Shown: positions 58,915 through 64,000 of the stretch, piece by piece
Layout: each line of letters starts with the position of its first letter
Position numbering within the stretch: the stretch's first letter is position 1
Assembly (NCBI RefSeq): GCF_014207745.1
Contig: NZ_JACHJB010000001.1
Span: forward strand, 930,001-994,000
DNA: 64,000 nucleotides
Reading direction: 5' to 3'
Source of the DNA: Nonomuraea muscovyensis
GTDB taxonomy: Bacteria; Actinomycetota; Actinomycetes; Streptosporangiales; Streptosporangiaceae
The notes under the pieces: model-generated
Told to the model about the DNA's origin: nothing
Databases searched by the model: none
The model's input: the letters and a program-made list of their open reading frames with translations, nothing else
Program-made: the position numbers and the translations under genes

Positions 58915-60087
58915 TCACTTGTGGCGGACGAAGGCGGGCGTGAGGTGGGGATTGTCGTAGTAGCGGTGGAAGACCGGCGTGAGCCCGCCCGAGATCGGCG
59001 GAACGATCCACGACCAGTCCGCCGGGCAGACCCGGCCCGCCTTCTCCTCCCGCTCCAGGTGGGTGAGGAAGCGGGTGGACTCGGTGTGGTGGTCGGCCAT
59101 CGTGACCCCCGCCCGCTCGAACGAGTGCAGCACCGCCACGTTCAGCTCCACCAGCGCGTGGTCGCGCCACAGCGACCGCTCGGTGGAGGTGTCGAGTCCC
59201 AGCTGCCGGGCCACCACGGGGAGCTGGGCGTAGCGGTCGGCGTCGGCGAGGTTGCGTGCCCCGATCTCGGCCCCCATGTACCAGCCGTTGAACGGCGCGC
59301 ACGGATAGCAGATGCCGCCGATCTCCAGGCACAGGTCGGAGATCGCGGGCACGGCGTGCCAGCGCAGCCCCAGGTCCTCGAACCACGGGTAGTGCGGATG
59401 GACCAGCGGCACCTCCAGCACGGCGTCGCCGGGCAGCGTGCACAGCAGCGGCTCGCCGTCGCCGGGGCCGCCGCCCCGGCCACGGCCGGGCGCGCCGCCG
59501 GACCGGATCACCAGGGGCAGCACGTCGAACCGGCCGCCCTGCCCGCCGGGCCAGCCGAGCGCGCGGACCATGTCCGTGAAGTCCGCGTAGCGGGGGTCTC
59601 CGGTGACCGACCCGTCGGCCCCGCGATACCCGGCGTAGCGGATGAGCTGCTCGTTCAGCACCCTGGGGGCGGGCCGGCCGGGCGCGTCGGGGGCGAAGAC
59701 GGTGATCGTGGGCCGGATCCGGCCGCCGTTCGTCGCCTCGCGCAGGTGGTTCACGCACTCGATGGCCACGCCCTCGGCGCCGGTCACCTGCCGCAGGTCG
59801 CGCACCTTGAGCGAGCGCCAGTAGAGCCGCCCGATGCACCGGTTGCTGTTGCGCCAGGCGACCCGGGCGCCGAACTGCAGTTCCTCGAAGGTGTGGACGT
59901 AGGTGCCGAAGCGCGAGACGTCGCGGGCGACCTCGCGCAACCGGGCGTGCGGGTCGCCGGCGGAGGGATTCTCCTCGTGGAACAGCCGGATGAAGCGCTC
60001 GGCCTCGCGGATGTCGATGGTGCGCTCGATGAGCGTCTGCACGGCGATGGAGTCGAAGGGACGCAGGGACCTGATCCAGGTACGCAC
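58915..60087 (-). CDS. nos: Nitric oxide synthase, oxygenase domain only (bacterial NOS)
   Basis: A 390-aa haem enzyme that makes NO and citrulline from L-arginine, relying on cellular reductases. VAWRNSNRCIGRLYWRSL contains the haem-ligating Cys. Arginine-site sequences follow: the active-site Glu in NGWYMGAEIGARNLAD, with FNG just before. PVFHRYYDNPHL is the family C-terminus. A Gly/Arg-rich insert (GGAPGRGRGGGPGDGE) interrupts the domain before EPLLCTLPGD. GTG 60087 is preferred; the frame continues to ATG 60228 but that part is Arg/Pro-rich and unlike NOS. Confidence 0.92.
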   Translation of the reverse strand: MRTWIRSLRPFDSIAVQTLIERTIDIREAERFIRLFHEENPSAGDPHARLREVARDVSRFGTYVHTFEELQFGARVAWRNSNRCIGRLYWRSLKVRDLRQVTGAEGVAIECVNHLREATNGGRIRPTITVFAPDAPGRPAPRVLNEQLIRYAGYRGADGSVTGDPRYADFTDMVRALGWPGGQGGRFDVLPLVIRSGGAPGRGRGGGPGDGEPLLCTLPGDAVLEVPLVHPHYPWFEDLGLRWHAVPAISDLCLEIGGICYPCAPFNGWYMGAEIGARNLADADRYAQLPVVARQLGLDTSTERSLWRDHALVELNVAVLHSFERAGVTMADHHTESTRFLTHLEREEKAGRVCPADWSWIVPPISGGLTPVFHRYYDNPHLTPAFVRHK

Positions 60088-60265
60088 GCAGAAACCGCCA
60101 CTTTGCGATCGCGGAGCGTCCCACCGGTTCCGGGCCGGCGGCACCCTCCTGCCGGCGGCGCCCTCTCCTCGCCACCTTCGGCACACCCGCGGCTGCCGCA
60201 CCGGCCAGGCCGGCACGACATCCCCCATCTTCGCTCGCGATCCGCCTCCTGTCCCGTCAAATCCA

Positions 60266-60287
60266 TAACCGTGTGACCTTACGGTTA
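60266..60287. promoter_or_regulatory. Inverted repeat upstream of the NOS gene
   Basis: TAACCGT (60266-60272) and ACGGTTA (60281-60287) form a perfect 7-bp inverted repeat with an 8-bp spacer, in an AT-rich patch between the NOS gene and a decayed regulator gene. It is a candidate operator or activator site. Confidence 0.45.
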
Positions 60288-60300
60288 CAAGCTGTGAAAA

Positions 60301-60500
60301 TCAGGTACGGAAGCGACGCGCCATGCCGCGGCCCATCGCCGCCGGCACGGCCGAGGCGCGGTCCGGCACGCCGAGCCTGGCGTACACGCGTGCGCCCTGG
60401 CCGTGGCCTCGCCGACGACCTCGATGTCGGGTTCGGTGTCGGGTTCGGCGGTCGGCATCCCGCGCAACCCCTTTCGACGACCATCAACGGTGAGCACGGC
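60301..60500 (-). pseudogene. Degraded LuxR-type response regulator
   Basis: Minus-strand reading gives a response-regulator-like N-terminal block (LRGMPTAEPDTEPDIEVVGE, compare the common AEPDIEVVGEA). About eight codons later, in a shifted frame, the end of a LuxR helix-turn-helix follows (VYARLGVPDRASAVPAAMGR) ending at TGA 60301. The middle, about 150 codons, is missing. This is a frame-shifted deletion relic of a NarL/LuxR regulator. It lies just upstream of NOS and may once have regulated it. Confidence 0.45.
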
Positions 60501-60741
60501 CCCTCCACGGTGACCGTGGCGCCCCGACCGGGCTCCATGGAGACGCCAGCCATGAACCGCGGTGTTCCTCGCGGAGATGTTCGTCCTGGCCGCGCTCTTC
60601 GGCATCCTGGCGTTGCCGGGCAGCGACGTCGTCGGCCTGGTGGCGGCGATCGGCGGGTCATCGTGGTCTCGGCCGGGCGTTCCACGGCGTCGTGGGCGGC
60701 GGCCGGAACGCGGGAGCCGGGTGAGGCGGACACACGGAAAA

Positions 60742-60769
60742 GGCCCCGCACCGGATCCGGTGCGGGGCC
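60742..60769 (-). terminator. Intrinsic terminator of the tRNA-Asn gene
   Basis: A perfect 28-bp palindrome (11-bp arms GGCCCCGCACC / GGTGCGGGGCC around GGATCC) is followed on the minus strand by TTTTCC, just after the tRNA 3-prime end. Confidence 0.8.
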
Positions 60770-60781
60770 CCTTTCGGCTGG

Positions 60782-60853
60782 CTCCCGCGATAGGACTCGA
60801 ACCTATAACCTGCCGGTTAACAGCCGGCTGCTCTGCCGTTGAGCTACGCGGGA
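60782..60853 (-). tRNA. tRNA-Asn (anticodon GTT)
   Basis: Read on the minus strand from 60853. Acceptor stem TCCCGCG pairs with CGCGGGA. D-arm GCTC-AACGGCA-GAGC, anticodon stem GCCGG/CCGGC around CTGTTAA (GTT anticodon), and T-arm ATAGG-TTCGAGT-CCTAT are all intact. The discriminator G at 60782 is followed by an encoded CCA (60781-60779). Confidence 0.95.
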
Positions 60854-60980
60854 TCGAACGTCTGCCCCGGTCGGGCCGGGCTTTTGGGCCTTCCCGTTCG
60901 GCGCAGGACTAGATTAGCGCACTCCTGGAGTGCGTGTCGCATCGTCATCGGGGTAGGCCCGGAGACAGCGGAGGTGCAAG

Positions 60981-61334
60981 ATGCGATATCGAATGACATT
61001 CGCGATCGGACTGGCTGTCGGATACGTACTGGGCAGCAAGGCCGGCCGCGAACGCTACGAACAGATCAAGAAGACGGCCCAGCGTGTCGCCGACAACCCG
61101 AGGTTCCAGCAGACCGCGGGCGTGGTGGGCGCGCGGGTGACGAAGGTCGCCGACATGGCCAGGCACCGGGTGGGCGACACGCTGCAGCAGCGGATCCCCT
61201 TCCTGCACGGCGACGAGCGCCACCCCGACACGGGCACCGGCTGGCCGGACGAGACGACGACGGATCGGCCCGGTCAGACCGGTCAGACCGGGGTCGGCCA
61301 GAAGAAGGCCGACGAGACCGGCATCCCCTACTGA
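60981..61334 (+). CDS. YtxH-like small membrane-associated protein
   Basis: A 117-aa protein. One N-terminal hydrophobic segment, MTFAIGLAVGYVLGSKAGRE, has the GYVLG-x-KAG motif common to YtxH-like actinobacterial proteins. An amphipathic helical region (RYEQIKKTAQRVADNPRFQQ) and a polar Thr/Asp/Gly-rich tail follow. GGAGG lies 6 nt before the ATG. A short palindrome (CGCACTC-CTG-GAGTGCG) sits at 60918-60934 between it and the tRNA. Function unknown. Confidence 0.8.
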   Translation: MRYRMTFAIGLAVGYVLGSKAGRERYEQIKKTAQRVADNPRFQQTAGVVGARVTKVADMARHRVGDTLQQRIPFLHGDERHPDTGTGWPDETTTDRPGQTGQTGVGQKKADETGIPY

Positions 61335-61374
61335 CGGCCGCCCGGCCGGCGGGGCATGGGCCCGGCGACCCGCA

Positions 61375-61848
61375 TCACACGCCCATGCTCCGCCGCACTC
61401 CTTCGAGAGCCTGTTCGGCCAGCGCACGCAGGCCGGGGTCGTCGGGGTCGAGGCCGTCGTCGAAGACGAGCGTCCAGCCGAGCATCTCGCCGCCGGGCCT
61501 GCGCCGGGCGACGAGCCGGACGCCGCCACGGCCGGGCAGCGCGACGTGCTTGTTGACCACGATGGTCGCGTTGACGCGCTCGCGCACGGTCTCGGGCAGC
61601 AGCCGCGGCTCGGGCACCCGCTCGCGGCGCCGCTCGCCGTCCGTGGTGAGCAGGCGCAGCCCCTCCTCGTCCCACGAGGCCTTGTCGATCGTCTCGTACG
61701 GCACCCGCGTCCCGTCGGACAGGAACAGCGCCAGGTTGGTCGCCACCACGTAGCCCTCGTCGGCCCCGGCGAACGTCAGCACCCGCTCCCCCCGTTCGGT
61801 GGGCAGGGACTTGCGGACGTCGGCGGGCAGGCGGCGCAGGAAGCTCAT
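61375..61848 (-). CDS. Conserved hypothetical actinobacterial protein (PH-like fold)
   Basis: A 157-aa soluble protein. Alternating strands such as RVLTFAGADEGYVVATNLAL, FLSDGTRVPYETIDKASWDE and RGGVRLVARRRPGG suggest a PH-like barrel with a C-terminal helix (PGLRALAEQALEGVRRSMG). Frequent, uncharacterised in actinobacteria as far as I recall. Its ATG overlaps the glycosidase stop (ATGA), so the two are co-translated. Confidence 0.75.
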   Translation of the reverse strand: MSFLRRLPADVRKSLPTERGERVLTFAGADEGYVVATNLALFLSDGTRVPYETIDKASWDEEGLRLLTTDGERRRERVPEPRLLPETVRERVNATIVVNKHVALPGRGGVRLVARRRPGGEMLGWTLVFDDGLDPDDPGLRALAEQALEGVRRSMGV

Positions 61849-63140
61849 GACCCCACGCTATCGGCGAGCAGGTCGAGGGTGAGCGCGGCGCTCCACGAGA
61901 AGTCCCGGCAGCCCCGGCCGCTGCCGTCGAAGGGGTCGAAGCACTCGCGGAAGCCGGCCTGCCGCACCAGCCGCAGCGTGCAGATGGTGAGCTGTTCGCG
62001 CAGCGCCGGCAGGCCGTGGACGGCGGCGGCCTGGCGCAGCAGCCAGTTGGTGTTCACCCAGGAGGGCCCCCGCCAGTAGCGGGTGCGGTCGAACTGGGCG
62101 GCGCGGATCTCGCAGCTCGGCACGGGGTAGCCCGTCGCGCCCATGAACCTGGCCGACTCCAGCACCTCGACGCTCGCGGCCACCCGGTCGGCGGGCAGGC
62201 CGGGGTCGAGCAGCGGGCCGAAGGCGCCGACCGTGCAGATCGGAATGAGCCGGCCGGCCCGCAGGTCGCGGGCGTAGAAGCAGCCGTCCCACAGGCGTTC
62301 CAGCAGCGCGTGCCGGATGCGCTCGGCCTGCTCCAGGTGGGGCACGGGATCGGCGCCGGCGACCGGGGCCAGCTCGGCGAGCGCCTGGCAGGAGGCGAGC
62401 CAGATCCCGTTGAACAGCGGGCACTCGACGGCGAAGGGGTGCTCGTCGCGCAGGTACTCGGGCCGGTATCCGGCGTTGCGGTAGCGCAGGGCGAGCCACA
62501 CGTAGCGGTCGTGGTCGCTGTCGGGGTGGCGTTCGGCCAGCTCGACGTTGCGGTAGCCGTACCGGACCTCGGGCAGCGCGGCGAGCGGCGGGTCCCAGGC
62601 GGGGCTGTCGTCCATGCCCGACTCCCACGGGTGGACGATCGCCGCCAGGCCGTGCCCGCCGAGGTCACGGGCGGTGGCGAGGTAACGGTGCTGGGCGGCC
62701 AGCGCGGGGTAGGCGCGCCGGACGAAGCCGGCGTCGCCGGTGTGGCGGTGGATCCACCACAGGGCGAGGCCGTGCAGCGGCGGCGCGGTCAGGCCGGAGG
62801 TGGGCACCCGGGGCGCCGCCTCGTGGTCGTGGGAGCGCCAGACCGGCGGCCCAGGGAAGTACGCCTCAGGGGTGTGGAAGACGATGTGCGGCAGCATGCC
62901 GGTGGCCCACTGCCCGTCGAGGAGGCTGAGCAGTTCGGCGCGGGAGCGGTCGGGGCGGTGCCGCGCCAGGCCCATCGCGACGAAGGCGGAGTCCCAGCTC
63001 CACTGGTGGGGATAGAGGCCGGGGGCGGGCACGGTGGCCGAGCCCGTCCAGTTCGCCTCGAGCACCGCCAACGCCTCGTGCCCGAGCGCGGCGTCGTCGA
63101 CCGCGGGCCGCGCCTCCATCCACCCACTATGCGCTGCCAT
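61845..63140 (-). CDS. MGH/GH63-like glycoside hydrolase (mannosylglycerate-hydrolase/trehalase fold)
   Basis: A 431-aa (alpha/alpha)6-barrel glycosidase. GLYPHQWSWDSAFVAMGLAR is the typical substrate-binding start with the Trp-Asp; HIVFHTPEAYFPGP, ALWWIHRHTGDAGFV, GMDDSPAWDPPL (catalytic Asp region) and YWRGPSWVNTNWLL complete the family pattern. Relatives hydrolyse mannosyl- or glucosylglycerate or trehalose-like solutes. ATG 63140 is used; ATG 63119 also fits. It follows a small membrane protein by 11 nt and overlaps the next gene by 4 nt. Confidence 0.87.
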   Translation of the reverse strand: MAAHSGWMEARPAVDDAALGHEALAVLEANWTGSATVPAPGLYPHQWSWDSAFVAMGLARHRPDRSRAELLSLLDGQWATGMLPHIVFHTPEAYFPGPPVWRSHDHEAAPRVPTSGLTAPPLHGLALWWIHRHTGDAGFVRRAYPALAAQHRYLATARDLGGHGLAAIVHPWESGMDDSPAWDPPLAALPEVRYGYRNVELAERHPDSDHDRYVWLALRYRNAGYRPEYLRDEHPFAVECPLFNGIWLASCQALAELAPVAGADPVPHLEQAERIRHALLERLWDGCFYARDLRAGRLIPICTVGAFGPLLDPGLPADRVAASVEVLESARFMGATGYPVPSCEIRAAQFDRTRYWRGPSWVNTNWLLRQAAAVHGLPALREQLTICTLRLVRQAGFRECFDPFDGSGRGCRDFSWSAALTLDLLADSVGS

Positions 63141-63151
63141 GCGTTCGGACG

Positions 63152-63316
63152 CTATGTCCTCTTCGCCCACTTTGCGACAAACATGATGCCGACGGCGACC
63201 GCGCCGATGATGAGCCCCCACTTCAGCAGGGTGAGCGCGAGGCCCACGAGGGGGCCGAGCAGGAGGAGCGCGGCGACGACCGCCGCGATGATCAGAAGTG
63301 TGCGTCCCATGCCCAT
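63152..63316 (-). CDS. Small two-span membrane protein
   Basis: A 54-aa protein made of two hydrophobic helices (LLIIAAVVAALLLLGPLVG and LIIGAVAVGIMFVAKW) with a basic end. Starts at ATG 63316 or 63310. It is the first gene of the glycosidase operon. Function unknown. Confidence 0.65.
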   Translation of the reverse strand: MGMGRTLLIIAAVVAALLLLGPLVGLALTLLKWGLIIGAVAVGIMFVAKWAKRT

Positions 63317-63470
63317 GACAGTAGGCGGCGATTTAAGCGGATTGCAGGCGACCTGGGGTTGAATCAGGGTCACGTCAGGGATCTCCCTACCCCGGCCGGA
63401 ACCAACCCGCCGCGCCTGCCGTTGAGCGGGTAGAAACGGGGCATCGGGGGCCCTCTTCACGGGGAGCGTG

Positions 63471-64000
63471 ATGAGCCTGGGACCACCCATGAGCCGGGAG
63501 GGCGTCGACCACGCGCTCCATGCCCGCGCAGTGGAGCGCGACCGCATCTCCGGCGACCTGCTCGACCTGGAGTCGCACACCACCTACCAGGTGCTCAAGG
63601 ACGCCGTGCTGAGCGGCGCCACGCAGCGGCGCTGGGCGGGCGTCCAGGCGGCCCTGTCCCGGCTGTGGGTGCTGCACGACGCCTACCGGGGCGTCCTGCG
63701 CGAGGCCGAGCGGATCAGGGCCGTTCGCGGCCGGCCGAGCTCCGACCAGCTCGCCGAGCTGACCACGCTGCTCACCGGCCCGTCGGTGGTCCTCCAGGCC
63801 GCGGTCAGGCCCGTCGAGCAGCGCTCGCTGTTACCCGAGTCCGACACCCGGCTCACCCTGGACGAGACCGTGCTGCGCATGGACGCCTCCTTCCGCGAGG
63901 TCACCGGCGCGCTCTCGGAGATCGACGCCGTCTGGTCCGCGCTGCTGCCCCGCCTCGACGCCGCCGACGCGCTGCTGCGCAGGGTCACCGAGCTGCGGGA
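63471..64000 (+). CDS. Coiled-coil hypothetical protein, N-terminal part, cut by window edge
   Basis: An open frame from ATG 63471 (GGGGAG 4 nt upstream) runs to the window end without a stop, 176 codons. It is helical and charged (RRWAGVQAALSRLWVLHDAY, VLREAERIRAVRG, TLDETVLRMDASFREVTGAL) and rich in heptad-like leucines, suggesting a coiled coil. No family recognised; the rest lies outside. The 154 bp before it (63317-63470) hold no gene. Confidence 0.7.
   Translation, partial: MSLGPPMSREGVDHALHARAVERDRISGDLLDLESHTTYQVLKDAVLSGATQRRWAGVQAALSRLWVLHDAYRGVLREAERIRAVRGRPSSDQLAELTTLLTGPSVVLQAAVRPVEQRSLLPESDTRLTLDETVLRMDASFREVTGALSEIDAVWSALLPRLDAADALLRRVTELR

Noticed and set aside
58874..60228. 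Longer NOS start at ATG 60228
   Set aside because: The added 47 residues are Arg/Pro-rich and unlike NOS N-termini, and no well-spaced ribosome site is present; GTG 60087 preferred but not certain.
60562..60680. Plus-strand stretch FLAEMFVLAALFGILALPG as a small membrane gene
   Set aside because: It looks like a membrane helix, but the frame runs on into arginine-rich sequence and through the terminator and tRNA antisense. Possibly a relic, not supported as a gene.
60273..60842. Plus-strand 189-codon frame over the tRNA region
   Set aside because: It runs through the terminator palindrome and the tRNA gene on the opposite strand; not coding.
1..64000. CRISPR arrays, rRNA genes, intact insertion sequences, prophage or integrase genes
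   Set aside because: No regularly spaced direct repeats with unique spacers, no rRNA sequence, and no complete transposase or integrase was seen; only the IS110 remnant.

Overview
The window is high-GC actinobacterial DNA. The gene complement (an FxSxA-type RiPP locus, DUF6493, FAD monooxygenases, tandem CBS/BON proteins) would fit a filamentous genus of the Streptosporangiales or Streptomycetales. That placement is an inference, because no rRNA or housekeeping phylogenetic marker is present.

Region 1 (1-10.3 kb) is a nearly complete aromatic catabolic unit read as two divergent operons. The minus-strand operon encodes a three-component Rieske dioxygenase (alpha subunit, ferredoxin, ferredoxin reductase, beta subunit), a meta-cleavage-product hydrolase, a cis-dihydrodiol dehydrogenase and the start of an acyl-CoA ligase cut by the left edge. 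The plus-strand operon encodes an MDR oxidoreductase, an MhpB-type extradiol dioxygenase and the MhpD/F/E lower pathway. Together they would take a phenylpropionate or cinnamate-like substrate to pyruvate and acetyl-CoA. Most junctions are 4-nt ATGA or GTGA overlaps.

Region 2 (10.3-29.4 kb) is mixed. It holds a small flavoprotein, an IS110 transposase scar, an XRE regulator, a DUF6493/unknown gene pair and a self-contained FAD monooxygenase/membrane protein/TetR operon with a striking double operator. After these come a secreted I36-type inhibitor facing an M36 metalloprotease, a secreted glycerophosphodiesterase, a sirtuin, two PAP2 phosphatases, another flavin monooxygenase and DoxX.

Region 3 (28.9-35.5 kb) looks like a hypoxia/dormancy-type island: DoxX, two CBS-CBS-BON proteins, phosphoketolase, a tandem universal stress protein and adenylate kinase. 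Five copies of a DosR/DevR-like 15-bp box lie in it. It is followed by a Tat-exported ketosteroid-dehydrogenase-like flavoprotein and a PPOX-family protein.

Region 4 (38.1-49.4 kb) is the most interesting part. It is an FxSxA RiPP locus with a 52-aa precursor ending FNSAA, an FxsB-like radical SAM/SPASM maturase, an HExxH peptide hydroxylase and an FxsT-like NB-ARC/TPR protein. It is fused by gene order to a SIR2-like protein, a novel-STAND ATPase and an MFS transporter. A membrane-anchored macro-domain (ADP-ribose-binding) protein is divergent from the maturase. The NAD/ADP-ribose theme suggests an immunity-like or signalling function for the peptide.

Region 5 (49.4-64 kb) contains an amidase lipoprotein, a YtrA-type GntR/ABC exporter operon with a secreted esterase, a small lipoprotein, a 27-aa membrane peptide and a DUF6766 protein. 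It continues with a PLP enzyme, galactokinase, a methyltransferase, an enoyl-CoA hydratase and a bacterial nitric oxide synthase. After a degraded response regulator come a tRNA-Asn, a GH63/MGH-like glycosidase operon and a coiled-coil protein running off the right edge.
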